The translations under genes were made by a program, and so were the position numbers. From Nocardioides salarius (GTDB taxonomy: Bacteria > Actinomycetota > Actinomycetes > Propionibacteriales > Nocardioidaceae): a DNA stretch of 64,000 nucleotides. The first letter of the stretch is position 1; every line of letters starts with the position of its first letter. Positions 33,769 to 48,338 of this stretch are shown here, piece after piece. The stretch spans positions 2,108,001 through 2,172,000 of the forward strand of contig NZ_JAFBBZ010000001.1 in NCBI RefSeq assembly GCF_016907435.1, in the 5' to 3' direction. The notes under the pieces were generated by a model that saw only the letters and a program-made list of their open reading frames with translations, had not been told where the DNA came from and did no database searches.

Positions 33769-34433
33769 TCAGTTGTCCTCGGCGAGGGTGACCTCGACGC
33801 CGCCCAGGAGCGCGGCGGCCATGTTGTAGAGGAAGGCGCCCAGCGTCGCGATCGCGGTCAGCAGCACCACGTCGACGGCCGCGATGAGCATCGTGAAGCC
33901 GATGACCCGCGAGGTGCCGATGTAGTTCTCCACGTCGAAGTCGGAGGCGCTCTCCTGGCCCACGACGTCGGTCACGGTGCGGTTGATCGACTCCCACACC
34001 CCGGCACCGTCGAGCACGGTCCACACCATCAGCACCGAGACCACCGTGACGATGCCGAAGGCCACCGAGAGCAGGAAGGCGGTCTTCATCACCGACCAGG
34101 GGTCGATGCGGGTCAGCCGCAACCGAGCCCGGCGTGGGCCGCGGGGCGTGCCCTTCGACCCCGAGGCGGAGGCCGCCTTGGCACTGCCCGCGCTCGCGGC
34201 CTGCTTCTTGGCCTCACGGTTGGCCTTGTGCTCCTCGGCGGCCTTGGTGACCCGGCCCTGGATCCGCTCGGTGAGCGGGGGACGCACCGCGGTGTCGTCG
34301 GAGGACGCCCCCGTGGGGTTCGCGGACGACCCCGCGGCCGGCTTCTTCGCCGGCTTCTTCGCCGGCTTCGAAGCGGCCTCGGAGGTGGGCTTCGACCCGG
34401 AGGTCGATCGGGACTCGGTCGATCGCTCGGTCA

Positions 34434-34434
<1 letters not shown>
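33769..34434 (-). CDS. DUF3566 transmembrane protein next to gyrA
   Basis: The 221-residue protein has a long Lys/Ala/Ser/Pro-rich disordered N-terminus with tandem PAKKPAKKPA, then a DUF3566 domain (about 105-215): RLRLTRIDPWSVMKTAFLLS, first helix VAFGIVTVVSVLMVWTVL, and GFTMLIAAVDVVLLTAIATL. DUF3566 follows gyrA in most actinobacteria and is a membrane protein of unknown function. Its ATG overlaps the gyrA stop by 1 nt, so the genes are likely co-translated. Confidence 0.92.
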
Positions 34435-37217
<2,783 letters not shown>

Positions 37218-37271
37218 GTCTCTGTGTCTCTCTCGTCGCTTCTACGATTGTCTAAGGTCTGGGCTAGATAC

Positions 37272-39404
<2,133 letters not shown>

Positions 39405-39671
39405 GTCCACCTCTTCGTTGCAGGCTCGTGCGACGAGCCAGGACATGGGTCGGGTCGCCAGAGGCGACCCGGGGGCCATGCTACCGCTCTGCGGGCCCCA
39501 GGACACGCTTCGTCCCCAGGTGTCAGGTGTCGCGACCGCGAAAAGACTCCCTCACGGCCGCAGGGAGGTGTCTGGGAGCGCCTCCCAGGGGTGTCGACGG
39601 GTACGGGTACCACCGAGAGGGCCCCAGATCGCCTGTGCCGGAGCCACCCCCTGCTCGACGACCTCGCCGGC

Positions 39672-40256
39672 TCAACCGTAGGTGTCGCGCGGCCCGCGGC
39701 CGTCGCGCACCGAGCGCGGGCCCTTGCGCCAGGTGGGCAGGTGCGGGCCGAGCACCTCGATCACGGTCACGGTGCCGTGGCCCAGCTCCTCGTTGAGGCG
39801 GCGTACGAGCGAGGGCGCCAGCAGCCGCAGCTGGGTGGCCCAGGCGGTGGAGTCGGTGCGCACCACCAGCCGGCCGTCGGCGAAGGACTCGGGGGTGCAG
39901 TGCCCGGCCACCTCGCCGCCCACCATCTCCACCCAGCGCCCGAAGACCCCGTGGACCCGCAGGTCGAGCTCCCAGCCGTGGTCGGCGACCAGCCGGCCCA
40001 GCGTGGCGTCGAGGGTCTGCGGGTCGCGGTCGTCGGGGTGCGAGCCGGACCCCTTGTTGCCGGCGGGGTCGCCACCCGCGCGACGCGGCTTGCGGCGCCG
40101 CGCGGGGGAGCCGCCCGCGCCCGCCGTGGCCCGGGCGATGCGGCGGGCCAGCTCGAGCCCGTCGGCCCGGTGCTCCTCGCCCTCGCCCTCGCCCGGCTGC
40201 GCCGCCGGGTCCTCGTGGTCCTCGCCGGAGGATCCGTCGGTGGGCTCAGGGCTCAC
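39672..40256 (-). CDS. DUF721 (DciA-like) protein
   Basis: GTG 40256 overlaps the recF end and gives 194 residues. A basic, disordered N-terminal half with [13 protein letters not shown] patches precedes a DUF721 domain (about 85-180): [40 protein letters not shown] and [20 protein letters not shown]. Proteins with DUF721, including DciA in other bacteria, load or assist the replicative helicase DnaB; actinobacteria have this gene downstream of recF. A helicase-loading role is inferred from the domain and the neighbourhood. Confidence 0.88.
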   Translation of the reverse strand: MSPEPTDGSSGEDHEDPAAQPGEGEGEEHRADGLELARRIARATAGAGGSPARRRKPRRAGGDPAGNKGSGSHPDDRDPQTLDATLGRLVADHGWELDLRVHGVFGRWVEMVGGEVAGHCTPESFADGRLVVRTDSTAWATQLRLLAPSLVRRLNEELGHGTVTVIEVLGPHLPTWRKGPRSVRDGRGPRDTYG

Positions 40257-41442
40257 GACGCACCTCGCCGCCACCGACGAGGTAGCGCACCCCCGACAGC
40301 GCCTTCGGCACGTCGGCGGCCACGGCCGCGGTCACCAGCACCTGCTCGGCACCGGCCACCAGGTCGGCGAGCTGCTCGCGGCGCTCGGTGTCGAGCTCGG
40401 CGAAGACGTCGTCGAGGATCAGGATCGGGTCGTCGCCGTCGTCGCGCAGCAGGTCGTACGACGCCAGCCGCAGCGCCAGCGCGAACGACCAGGACTCGCC
40501 GTGCGAGGCGTAGCCCTTGACCGGCAGACGCGGCGGCGACCCCTCGCCGTCGGGCCCGCCGTCGGGCCCTTCGTCCGGGCCCGCGCCGTGGCCCAGGCTG
40601 AGCAGCAGGTCGTCGCGGTGCGGTCCCACCAGCGAGACGCCGCGGTCGAGCTCGTCGCCGCGGCGGCGCTCGACCTCGGCCAGCAGGGCCGCCGCGAGCT
40701 CACCCGCCGAGCGGGCCCCGTCGAGCTCGAGGCTGGGGCGGTACTCCAGCGCCGCGTCGTCGCGTCCCGCTCCCCGCGCGACGCTCTGGTAGGCACGGGC
40801 CAGGTAGGGCCGCAGCGCGTCGACCAGGGCGATCCGCTCGGCGAGCAGCTCGCCGCCGGTGCGGGTCAGGTGGTCGTCCCACACCGAGAGGGTGGCCAGC
40901 GCCCCCTCCTGGGAGGAGGAGCCGCGCCGCGCCTGCCCGGCGGTCTTGAGCAGCGAGTTGCGCTGGCGCAGCACCCGGTCGTAGTCGGCGCGCACCCCGG
41001 CCAGCCGCGGGGCGCGCAGCACCAGCAGGTCGTCGAGGAAGCGGCGCCGGTCGGAGGGGTCGCCCTTGACCAGCACCAGGTCCTCGGGCGAGAAGACCAC
41101 CGTGCGCACCAGTCCGACGATCTCGCGGGCGCGGGGCAGCGGCGAGCGGTTGACCCGCGCCCGGTTGCTGCGCCCCGGGTTCACCTCGACCTCGAGCACC
41201 GCCGTGCGCCCGTCGCGGACCACGGCCGCACGCACCACCGCCTGGTCGGCTCCCGCGCGCACCAGCGGCGCGTCGGAGGCGACCCGGTGGGAGGAGAGCC
41301 GGGAGAGGTAGTCGATCGCCTCGACCAGGTTGGTCTTGCCCTGGCCGTTGCGGCCGATGAACGCCGTGGCGCCCGGCTCCAGCGCCACCTCGGCCGAGGC
41401 GTAGGAGCGGAAGTCGTGCAGGGTCAGGTGCGAGACGTGCAC
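40246..41442 (-). CDS. recF: DNA replication and repair protein RecF
   Basis: GTG 41442, two nucleotides past the gnd stop, gives 398 residues. It carries the Walker A motif [20 protein letters not shown], the signature region around [16 protein letters not shown] and Walker [20 protein letters not shown]. RecF loads RecA at stalled forks with RecO and RecR. The conserved starting segment [19 protein letters not shown] supports this start over upstream in-frame codons. Gene order dnaA-dnaN-gnd-recF-DUF721-gyrB is classic for actinobacteria. Confidence 0.96.
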   Translation of the reverse strand: MHVSHLTLHDFRSYASAEVALEPGATAFIGRNGQGKTNLVEAIDYLSRLSSHRVASDAPLVRAGADQAVVRAAVVRDGRTAVLEVEVNPGRSNRARVNRSPLPRAREIVGLVRTVVFSPEDLVLVKGDPSDRRRFLDDLLVLRAPRLAGVRADYDRVLRQRNSLLKTAGQARRGSSSQEGALATLSVWDDHLTRTGGELLAERIALVDALRPYLARAYQSVARGAGRDDAALEYRPSLELDGARSAGELAAALLAEVERRRGDELDRGVSLVGPHRDDLLLSLGHGAGPDEGPDGGPDGEGSPPRLPVKGYASHGESWSFALALRLASYDLLRDDGDDPILILDDVFAELDTERREQLADLVAGAEQVLVTAAVAADVPKALSGVRYLVGGGEVRREP

Positions 41443-41443
41443 G

Positions 41444-42361
41444 TCATGCCAGGTCGGGATCCGGGCCGGGCTCGACGCCGGACTTCTCCACGCCCTTGAC
41501 GGCGTGGCCACCGAACTGGTTGCGCATGGCGGCCACCGCCTTCATGGCGGGGGAGTCGTCCTGGCGGGAGACGAAGCGGGCGTAGAGGGCGGCGGTGATG
41601 GCCGGGGTGGCCACGGCGTTCTCGATGCCGGCCTCGACGGTCCAGCGGCCCTCGCCCGAGTCGTCGGCGTACCCGGCGATCGAGGCCAGGCCCGGGTCGT
41701 CGTCGAGGGCGCCCACGAGAAGATCGAGCAGCCAGGAGCGGATCACGGTGCCCTCGCGCCAGGAGCGGAAGACCTCGGTGGTGTTGTCGACGACGTCGAC
41801 GGCCTGCAGCAGCTCCCAGCCCTCGGCGTAGGACTGCATGACGGCGTACTCGATGCCGTTGTGCACCATCTTCGAGAAGTGCCCGGCGCCGACCTTGCCG
41901 GCGTGCACCGCCCCGAAGTCACCCTCGGGCTTGAGGGCGTCGAAGATCGGCTGGGCGGTCGCGACGTCGTCGGCGCTGCCGCCGTACATCAGCGCATAGC
42001 CGTTCTCGAGGCCCCAGACCCCGCCGGAGACGCCGCAGTCGAGGAAGCCGATGCCCTTCTCGCCGAGCTGGGCGGCGTGCGCCTGGTCGTCGGTCCAGCG
42101 CGAGTTGCCGCCGTCGATGACCAGGTCGCCCTCGCCGAGCAGCTCGCCGAGCGCGTCGACGGTGTCCTGGGTGATCTTGCCGGAGGGGACCATCACCCAC
42201 ACGACCTTGGGCGAGGGCAGCGCCTCGACCATCGCCTCGAGGCTGTCGACGTCGCGCTTCTCGGGGTCCAGGTCGAAGCCGATGACGGTGTGGCCGGCGT
42301 TGCGCAGGCGGGTGCGCATGTTGCCGCCCATCTTGCCGAGTCCGACGAGTCCGATGTCCAT
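41444..42361 (-). CDS. gnd: 6-phosphogluconate dehydrogenase, decarboxylating (short form)
   Basis: The 305-residue NAD(P)-binding protein begins [20 protein letters not shown] with a Rossmann loop and has [37 protein letters not shown] and [20 protein letters not shown], the substrate-binding lysine motif. The length fits the short type (about 300) and not the 470-residue long form. It oxidises 6-phosphogluconate to ribulose-5-phosphate. AAGGAG precedes ATG 42361. Its presence between dnaN and recF is a common actinobacterial arrangement. Confidence 0.93.
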   Translation of the reverse strand: MDIGLVGLGKMGGNMRTRLRNAGHTVIGFDLDPEKRDVDSLEAMVEALPSPKVVWVMVPSGKITQDTVDALGELLGEGDLVIDGGNSRWTDDQAHAAQLGEKGIGFLDCGVSGGVWGLENGYALMYGGSADDVATAQPIFDALKPEGDFGAVHAGKVGAGHFSKMVHNGIEYAVMQSYAEGWELLQAVDVVDNTTEVFRSWREGTVIRSWLLDLLVGALDDDPGLASIAGYADDSGEGRWTVEAGIENAVATPAITAALYARFVSRQDDSPAMKAVAAMRNQFGGHAVKGVEKSGVEPGPDPDLA

Positions 42362-42426
42362 GGTGCGCTCCTTGCTGTGGGGCCGGTCTGCGGGTGGTCG
42401 GTCTGCGAGGTCGTGCGCAGGCACGC

Positions 42427-43566
42427 CTACGAGAGCAGGCGCCGCGGCATCAGCAGGTAGCGGAAGCCGGGGTCGGTGTCGCCCTCGGCCGGGGATCCGC
42501 TGATCACCACGGGCTTGGAGGCCTGCGTGAAGGCCAGCTCGACGACCGACTCGTCGATCGCGGTCAGGCCGTCGAGGAGGAACTGGGGGTTGAACCCGGT
42601 GGTCAGCGCCTCGCCGTCGACGTCGGCCTCGATCGACTCCGAGGCCTGCGCCTCGTCGCCGGATCCGGCGTCGAGGGTCAGCACGCCCTCGCTGAAGGCG
42701 AGCTGGACGGCGGTGTTGCGCTCAGCGACCAGCGAGACGCGCTTGACCGACTCGATCAGCGCCGCCTTGTCGACCTTGGCCACCGTGAGGTGCTCGCTGG
42801 GGAAGAGGCTGCGGACCTTGGGGAACTCGCCGTCGAGCAACCGGGTCGTCGTACGCCGGATCCCGCCGCCGGCCGCGCCCTCGAAGCCGATGATGCCCTC
42901 GCCCGAGCCGCTGGCGGCCAGCGCGATGGTCACCTCGCTGCCGGCGGTCAGGGACTTGGCGGTGTCGCCGAGCACCTTGGCGGGCACGAGTGCGGCCATC
43001 GACTCGTCGGGGGTGCGGGGGTCCCAGCCGAGCTCGCGCTGGGAGAGCCGGAACCGGTCGGTGGCCAGCAACGAGATCGACGAGCCGTCGATCTCGATGC
43101 GCACGCCGGTCAACACGGGGAGCATGTCGTCCCGGCCGGCCGCGGTGATGGCCTGGGCGACCGCGTGGGCGAACAGGTCGCTCTGCACGGTGCCGGTCGC
43201 GGCCGGCATCTCGGGCAGCGAGGGGTAGTCCTCGACCGGCATGGTCTGCAGGCTGAACCGGGCGGATCCGCAGGTGAGCGAGACGCGGGCGCCGTCGAGC
43301 ACCATCTCGACCGGCTTCGCGGGCAGGCTGCGGCAGATGTCGGCGAGGAGGCGACCGCTGACCAGCGCACGACCCTCGCCCGAGACCTCCGCCGGCAGCG
43401 TGGCCCGTGCCGACGTCTCGTAGTCGAAGGTCGACAAGAGCAGGCCCTGGTCGGTGGCCTCGACCAGCAGCCCCGCGAGCACGGGCACGCTGGGTCGGAC
43501 CGGGAGGCTGCGAGCTGCCCACGCGACGGCGTCGGCGAGCACGTCACGTTCGACGCGGAACTTCAC
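42427..43566 (-). CDS. dnaN: DNA polymerase III sliding clamp beta subunit
   Basis: The 379-residue protein starts at GTG 43566 (VKFRVERDVLADAVAWAARS) and shows three clamp domains, with SLFPSEHLTVAKVDKAALIE and the C-terminal PGFRYLLMPRRL, typical of DnaN. The clamp tethers polymerase III to DNA and binds many replication and repair partners. The gene is separated from dnaA by 384 nt. Confidence 0.97.
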   Translation of the reverse strand: MKFRVERDVLADAVAWAARSLPVRPSVPVLAGLLVEATDQGLLLSTFDYETSARATLPAEVSGEGRALVSGRLLADICRSLPAKPVEMVLDGARVSLTCGSARFSLQTMPVEDYPSLPEMPAATGTVQSDLFAHAVAQAITAAGRDDMLPVLTGVRIEIDGSSISLLATDRFRLSQRELGWDPRTPDESMAALVPAKVLGDTAKSLTAGSEVTIALAASGSGEGIIGFEGAAGGGIRRTTTRLLDGEFPKVRSLFPSEHLTVAKVDKAALIESVKRVSLVAERNTAVQLAFSEGVLTLDAGSGDEAQASESIEADVDGEALTTGFNPQFLLDGLTAIDESVVELAFTQASKPVVISGSPAEGDTDPGFRYLLMPRRLLS

Positions 43567-43950
43567 GGTGGGGAGTCCTTCTTCGAGGCGGGCGCGGTCA
43601 GCGGGCGGTGGGAGACGAATCCTGCCACGAGGCCGGCGCCGTCGGGAGGCCCGGGGCGTTTTCCCCAGGGAGGGGGCCTGGGAGGAGTTGACGGGTCTCG
43701 TGACCTTGATGGAGGTCCGTAGGAGTCATAGCAGCGGTGGAAACTGTGGAGGAACATGAAACCCGCAGGTCAGCCGGCTCGATCGTCGTGCACAGGGGCT
43801 GTGGAGGAGGATCCGGACGAGCAGCGTGGGCGTGTGCACCGGGCGGCGGTCGTGCCCGGCTTTCCCTTGCGGTTCCACAGATCCTCCCCGTGTAGTTCGT
43901 AGTGCCCGGGGTGGTTGATCCACAGGCTCCACGGCGATCTGGGGGTGGGC
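43567..43950. other. dnaN-dnaA intergenic region, candidate oriC by position
   Basis: This 384-nt gap lies where oriC is found in many actinobacteria. I see only imperfect DnaA-box-like sites: TGATCCACA at 43916-43924 (one mismatch to TTATCCACA), GGTTCCACA at 43871-43879 and CTGTGGAGG-type reverse sites near 43745 and 43799. The motif density is lower than at two other loci in the window, so assignment as origin is uncertain. No gene is seen. Confidence 0.4.
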
Positions 43951-45396
43951 TCAGCCCTGGCGGGCCTGCAGCTTGACCCGGTTGGTGAGCTCGCTGACCT
44001 GGTTGAAGACCGCGCGACGCTCGGCGAGCAGCTGGTTGATCTTGCGGTCGGCGTACATCACGGTCGTGTGGTCGCGGTTGCCGAACTGCGCACCGATCTT
44101 GGGCAACGAGAGCTCGGTCAGCTCACGGCACAGGTACATCGCGATCTGGCGCGCCATCACCAGGTGCCGTCCGCGGCTGGGCCCGGTGAGCTCGTCGATG
44201 GCCAGCCCGAAGTAGGCGGCGGTCTGGGCGATGATCAGCCCGGCGGTGATCTCGGGCTCCCCGCCCTCGGGGATCAGGTCCTTGAGGACGATCTCGGCCA
44301 GGGTCATGTCGACCTCCTGGCGGTTGAGGTTCGCGAAGGCCGTGACCCGGATCAGCGCGCCCTCGAGCTCGCGGATGTTGGTCTGGATCTTGGAGGCGAT
44401 GAACTCGAGCACGTCGGGCGGCGCCGTGAGCCGGTCCATCGCGGCCTTCTTGCGCAGGATGGCGATGCGGGTCTCGAGGTCGGGGGGCTGGACGTCGGTG
44501 ATCAGGCCCCACTCGAAGCGGTTGCGCAACCGGTCCTCGAGGGCCTCGAGGCGCTTGGGGGGCCGGTCGGAGGTCAGCACGATCTGCTTGTTGGCGTTGT
44601 GCAGCGTGTTGAAGGTGTGGAAGAACTCCTCCTGGGTCTGGGTCTTGCCCTCCAGGAACTGGATGTCGTCGATCAGCAGGACGTCGACGTCGCGGTAGCG
44701 CCGCTTGAACCGGTCCTGCCGGTCGTCGCGGATCGCGTTGATGAACTCGTTGGTGAACTCCTCGCTCGAGACGTAGCGCACCTTGGCGCCGTTGTAGAGC
44801 GAGCGGACGTAGTGGCCGATGGCGTGCAGCAGGTGGGTCTTGCCCAGCCCGGAGTCGCCGTAGACGAGCAGCGGGTTGTAGGCCTTGCCGGGCGCCTCGG
44901 CCACCGCCACGGCCGCGGCGTGCGGGAAGCGGTTGGAGGAGCCGATGACGAAGGTCTCGAAGGTGTACTTCGGGTTGAGCCGGGTCTCCAGGGCGCTGGG
45001 GGCCTGCGCCGGGGCGGGGGCGTCCCGCTCGTCGGGCACGTGCTGGCGAGGCGCCTCGGTCGGCGGCGGGACCACCGAAGGAGACATGTCGACATATCGA
45101 CCTGAGTCGTCGGCCGGCAGGGGCGTGGGCTCGGCGACGTTCTCCTCGAGCTCGGGGTTCACGGTGACCGCGATCCGGATCTCGCGCCCGAACCGCACCG
45201 TCAGGGCGTCCTCGAGCTGGCCGCGCAGCCGGCCCTCGAGCTGGTTGCGGGTGAAGTCGTTGGGCACGGCCACGATCGCGGTGTTCCCGTGCAGGGTCAC
45301 CGGCTCGCTGGCGCGCAGCCAGGCCCGCTGGTTGGGCTGCAGGTCCGCGAGCACGCTGGCCCACGCGTTCCCGAGCTCCGAGCTGCTGTCCTCCAC
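43951..45396 (-). CDS. dnaA: Chromosomal replication initiator DnaA
   Basis: GTG 45396, preceded by AGGAGA, gives 481 residues. Domain III has Walker A GDSGLGKTHLLHAIGHYV and Walker B DVLLIDDIQFLEGK; NRFEWGLITDVQPPDLETRI follows. Domain IV carries the DnaA-box-binding signature IGAQFGNRDHTTVMYADRKI. A variable Pro-rich linker joins domain I. DnaA recognises DnaA boxes and melts the origin. A longer in-frame extension to 45453 exists but lacks a good ribosome site. Confidence 0.97.
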   Translation of the reverse strand: MEDSSSELGNAWASVLADLQPNQRAWLRASEPVTLHGNTAIVAVPNDFTRNQLEGRLRGQLEDALTVRFGREIRIAVTVNPELEENVAEPTPLPADDSGRYVDMSPSVVPPPTEAPRQHVPDERDAPAPAQAPSALETRLNPKYTFETFVIGSSNRFPHAAAVAVAEAPGKAYNPLLVYGDSGLGKTHLLHAIGHYVRSLYNGAKVRYVSSEEFTNEFINAIRDDRQDRFKRRYRDVDVLLIDDIQFLEGKTQTQEEFFHTFNTLHNANKQIVLTSDRPPKRLEALEDRLRNRFEWGLITDVQPPDLETRIAILRKKAAMDRLTAPPDVLEFIASKIQTNIRELEGALIRVTAFANLNRQEVDMTLAEIVLKDLIPEGGEPEITAGLIIAQTAAYFGLAIDELTGPSRGRHLVMARQIAMYLCRELTELSLPKIGAQFGNRDHTTVMYADRKINQLLAERRAVFNQVSELTNRVKLQARQG

Positions 45397-45946
45397 GAGG
45401 TGGATCTCCTGCCTGGTCCGAACTGGGCCACCTCGTTCCACAGGCTTTTCCACAGGCTGTGAGCGGGGTGCTGGGGACGGGTCGCCCCGGGTCGCCTCCC
45501 GGCACGCCGTGACCGTTCTGGATCTTGTCTTCGCAGGTCAGCGGCGGTACGGCGAGGTCGTGCCGCACGTGCTGAGGACCGGTGGGGGCCCTGTCGGCGC
45601 GGCGTCGAACGGCGCGTCGACGTCCTCGAACCTAACCCGCTCACGCGGGCACCAGCAAGACGTTCTCCACAGGTTCGCGGGGTCGATGCACAGGACGGTC
45701 GCGAGGGTTTGACCCTGGTCTCGCCGCGCGCGTACCGTTGGCCGGTCACTAGATGTCGACTGGTGCCGCATGTCCACGCCGAACCCCGCACCCGCGGGGC
45801 CTGCGTCGTGGGTGGGCGGTGGCAGCCGAAGGGCGACACCGACCGTGCGTCCGCGCACGGGCACAACCCGCGCCGCCGACGGGGAGACCCCCTCGTCCTG
45901 GCCGGGTCGACACTGCACAGACGTCCAGCGAAAGAGAACATCAGCC
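45397..45946. other. dnaA-rpmH divergent intergenic region
   Basis: The 550-nt gap has no supported gene. Near the dnaA start are TTTTCCACA at 45446-45454 and, further out, TTCTCCACA at 45663-45671, each one mismatch from a DnaA box and possibly used in dnaA autoregulation. A weak minus-strand -10 candidate TAGGTT lies at 45634-45629. The rpmH promoter and its leader occupy the right end. Either this gap or the dnaN-dnaA gap could be the origin. Confidence 0.4.
45709..45738 (+). promoter_or_regulatory. Predicted rpmH promoter
   Basis: TTGACC (45709-45714) and TACCGT (45733-45738), separated by 18 bp, form a good sigma-70-type promoter. The resulting leader of about 200 nt before the rpmH GTG is long for a ribosomal protein gene of 45 codons. 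Confidence 0.6.
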
Positions 45947-46084
45947 GTGAGCAAGCGTACGTACCAGCCGAACAACCGCCGCCGCCACAAGGTGCACGGC
46001 TTCCGCCTGCGCATGCGCACCCGCGCCGGCCGCTCGATCCTGAACTCGCGGCGCCGCAAGGGCCGCAAGAGCATCTCGGTCTGA
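45947..46084 (+). CDS. rpmH: 50S ribosomal protein L34
   Basis: GTG 45947 starts a 45-residue protein, [20 protein letters not shown] followed by [19 protein letters not shown], the invariant L34 sequence pattern. It binds 23S rRNA in the large subunit. It leads the rpmH-rnpA-yidD-yidC-jag-rsmG cluster, divergent from dnaA. Confidence 0.97.
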   Translation: MSKRTYQPNNRRRHKVHGFRLRMRTRAGRSILNSRRRKGRKSISV

Positions 46085-46103
46085 GCGACGGCCCCCTCGG
46101 CCG

Positions 46104-46436
46104 TTGCTCCCCGCCGCCCACCGTCTGCGTGACGGCTCGGACTTCCGAGCCGCCTCACGCCGAGGTCGGCGCGCGGGGTCACGGACGCTGGTGGCGCACC
46201 TCCTGGTCGGCGACGACGACGTGGTGCGCATCGGGTTCGTGGTCAGCAAGGCCGTGGGCAACGCCGTGGTTCGCAACCGCGTGAAGCGCCGACTGCGCCA
46301 CCTGGCCCGGGAGCACGTCTCGACGCTCCCGGGCTCTGCTGTGCTCGTGGTCCGGGCGCTGCCCGCCGCTGCCCAGGCGTCGTACGCCGAGCTCGGCACC
46401 GACCTCGACCGCTGCCTGCAGCGGGTACGGCCGTGA
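46104..46436 (+). CDS. rnpA: Ribonuclease P protein component
   Basis: The 110-residue basic protein starts at TTG 46104 (LPAAHRLRDGSDFRAASRRG) and has the RNR motif region NAVVRNRVKRRLRHLAREHV, which binds the RNase P RNA. It helps remove 5' leaders from tRNA precursors. The gap to rpmH is 19 nt and its stop overlaps yidD by 4 nt. Confidence 0.95.
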   Translation: MLPAAHRLRDGSDFRAASRRGRRAGSRTLVAHLLVGDDDVVRIGFVVSKAVGNAVVRNRVKRRLRHLAREHVSTLPGSAVLVVRALPAAAQASYAELGTDLDRCLQRVRP

Positions 46437-46729
46437 AGCACGTGCTGGTCGCGCTGCTGCGCGTCTACCGCGCCGTGGTGAGCCCGATCTACGGCCAGGT
46501 CTGCCGCTACCACCCCTCGTGCTCGGCGTACGCCCTCGAGGCCGTGCAGGTGCATGGCAGTCTGAGGGGCACGCGGCTGGCCACCCGGCGCGTCGGTCGC
46601 TGCCACCCGTGGGCGGCCGGGGGCTACGACCCGGTGCCGCCCGCGCGGGGCTCCTCACCACCCGGTGCGGAACCTCCGGCACGCAGCAGCCCCGCACCCT
46701 CCCCGCACTCGACCCAGCAAGGAGCCTGA
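46433..46729 (+). CDS. yidD: Membrane protein insertion efficiency factor YidD
   Basis: The 98-residue protein begins at GTG 46433 and shows the family hallmark YRAVVSPIYGQVCRYHPSCS followed by AYALEAVQVHGSLRG and GRCHPWAAGGYDPVP. The Cys-rich, His-rich pattern is conserved. YidD is a peripheral membrane protein assisting YidC-mediated insertion. The C-terminus is Pro/Ser-rich and not conserved. Confidence 0.95.
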   Translation: MKHVLVALLRVYRAVVSPIYGQVCRYHPSCSAYALEAVQVHGSLRGTRLATRRVGRCHPWAAGGYDPVPPARGSSPPGAEPPARSSPAPSPHSTQQGA

Positions 46730-46732
46730 TCG

Positions 46733-47737
46733 GTGGGCATCATCGGCGACATCTTCGGCTTCATCGCGACGCCGCTCTACTACGCCATCTCGGGCATCCT
46801 GATCGGCTGGCACAAGCTGTTCGACCTGCTCGGTCTCGACCCCGCGGGCGGCATGTCGTGGGTGCTCTCCATCGTCGGCCTGACCCTGGTCATCCGCGCG
46901 CTGCTGATCCCGCTGTTCGTCAAGCAGATCAAGGCCAGCCGCAACATGCAGCTGATCCAGCCGAAGGTCAAGGAGCTGCAGAAGAAGTACGGTCACGACC
47001 GGGAGCGTCTCGCCCAGGAGACGATGAAGCTCTACAAGGACTCGGGCACCAACCCGTTCGCGTCCTGCCTGCCGCTGCTGCTGCAGATGCCGATCTTCTT
47101 CACCCTCTTCCGACTGCTCGACCAGGCCGCGAAGAACCAGACCGCGCACGGCTTCCTGACCGAGGACCTGGCGCGCCAGTTCGGTGACGCGAAGATCTTC
47201 GGCCAGATCCCGATCGCCGACAGCTTCTGGCAGGCCGGCATCTGGCGCGAGGGCGGCGGCGACCCGGGCGTGATGTTCCTGGCGCTGGTGCTGGTGCTCG
47301 CCATGACCGCCACCACCTTCTTCACCCAGCGCCAGCTGATGAGCAAGAACATGCCGGCGGACGCGCTGTCCGGGCCCTACGCGCAGCAGCAGAAGATGCT
47401 GCTCTACGTGCTCCCCGTCGCCTTCGGCCTCGGTGGCGTGGCCTTCCCGATCGGTGTGCTCCTCTACTGGACGACCTCCAACCTGTGGACGATGGGCCAG
47501 CAGTTCTACGTGATCCGCAACAACCCCGCCCCCGGCACGCCGGCCTTCCAGGCCAAGGCCGAGCGCGAGAAGGCGAAGGCCGTCAAGCACGGTGACGTGG
47601 TCGCCGTCGACGAGCCGACCGCTCCCCCGACGCCGCGCCGCCCTGCGCAGCGCCAGCAGCCCAAGAAGCAGACCCGGCAGCAGCGCCGGCAGACCGGCAA
47701 CCCCAAGCCGGACTCGACCAACGGAGGTTCCTCGTGA
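46733..47737 (+). CDS. yidC: Membrane protein insertase YidC/Oxa1
   Basis: The 334-residue insertase starts at GTG 46733 behind AAGGAG. It has five hydrophobic segments, the conserved arginine in LTLVIRALLIPLFVKQIKAS, the cytoplasmic loop QPKVKELQKKYGHDRERLAQ and the core NPFASCLPLLLQMPIFFTLF; the late helix LPVAFGLGGVAFPIGVLLYW is typical. The C-terminal tail is strongly basic (RRPAQRQQPKKQTRQQRRQT), fitting ribosome contact. It overlaps jag by 4 nt. Confidence 0.96.
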   Translation: MGIIGDIFGFIATPLYYAISGILIGWHKLFDLLGLDPAGGMSWVLSIVGLTLVIRALLIPLFVKQIKASRNMQLIQPKVKELQKKYGHDRERLAQETMKLYKDSGTNPFASCLPLLLQMPIFFTLFRLLDQAAKNQTAHGFLTEDLARQFGDAKIFGQIPIADSFWQAGIWREGGGDPGVMFLALVLVLAMTATTFFTQRQLMSKNMPADALSGPYAQQQKMLLYVLPVAFGLGGVAFPIGVLLYWTTSNLWTMGQQFYVIRNNPAPGTPAFQAKAEREKAKAVKHGDVVAVDEPTAPPTPRRPAQRQQPKKQTRQQRRQTGNPKPDSTNGGSS

Positions 47738-48273
47738 CCCAGGACGTGACCCAGGACGTCAGTGCCGAGCAGGAGCAGGCCGAGCCGGCCGTCGCCGGTG
47801 AGAGCGACAGCTCGCGCGTCGAGCGCCTCGAGAACGAGGGCGATATCGCCGCGGACTACCTCGAGGAGCTCCTCGACATCGCCGACCTCGACGGCGACCT
47901 CGACATGGACGTCGAGGGCGACCGTGCGGCCGTCTCGATCGTGGGTGCCGACCTCTCCCAGCTGGTGGGTGCTCGTGGCGAGGTGCTCGACGCGCTCCAG
48001 GAGCTGACCCGTCTGGCCGTCTACCGCGAGACCGGCGAGCGTTCGCGGCTGATGCTCGACATCTCGGGCTTCCGTGCCGAGAAGCGCACGCAGCTCGAGG
48101 CGCTGGCCGCCGAGAAGTGTGCCGAGGCGCGGCAGTCCGGTCGGCGCGTCGACCTCGAGCCGATGAGCCCGTTCGAGCGCAAGGTCGTGCACGACGCCGT
48201 CGCGGCCGCTGGGCTGGGCTCGGAGTCCGAGGGCGTCGAGCCGCGTCGCTACGTGGTGATCCTCCCTGAGTGA
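47734..48273 (+). CDS. jag: Jag/KhpB KH-R3H RNA-binding protein
   Basis: The 179-residue protein has an acidic N-terminal extension, a KH domain (about 45-105; LVGARGEVLDALQELTRLAV) and an R3H domain (about 115-178; RRVDLEPMSPFERKVVHDAV). Jag/KhpB homologues bind RNA and influence division and cell shape. The start overlaps yidC; a parS site follows 19 nt after its stop. Confidence 0.93.
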   Translation: MTQDVTQDVSAEQEQAEPAVAGESDSSRVERLENEGDIAADYLEELLDIADLDGDLDMDVEGDRAAVSIVGADLSQLVGARGEVLDALQELTRLAVYRETGERSRLMLDISGFRAEKRTQLEALAAEKCAEARQSGRRVDLEPMSPFERKVVHDAVAAAGLGSESEGVEPRRYVVILPE

Positions 48274-48291
48274 GGAGCGGCCCCCGGGCTC

Positions 48292-48307
48292 GGTTTCACG
48301 TGAAACA
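48292..48307. promoter_or_regulatory. parS site 1
   Basis: GGTTTCACGTGAAACA has one mismatch to the consensus TGTTTCACGTGAAACA. It lies between jag and the annotated rsmG start and would bind ParB, encoded 2 kb downstream, for chromosome segregation. Confidence 0.88.
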
Positions 48308-48338
48308 CCCCCCGTGCCCGACGTGGCCCGGGGGGTGT
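48305..48338 (+). promoter_or_regulatory. Hairpin around the rsmG start codon
   Basis: ACACCCCCC (48305-48313) pairs with GGGGGGTGT (48330-48338) as a 9-bp GC-rich stem, with the putative rsmG GTG at 48314 immediately after the left arm. It could limit translation initiation or act as a terminator for jag. No experimental support exists. Confidence 0.4.

Noticed and set aside
43567..43950. Firm assignment of oriC to the dnaN-dnaA gap
   Set aside because: Only imperfect DnaA boxes are present, while two other loci have better clusters; the origin cannot be fixed from sequence alone.
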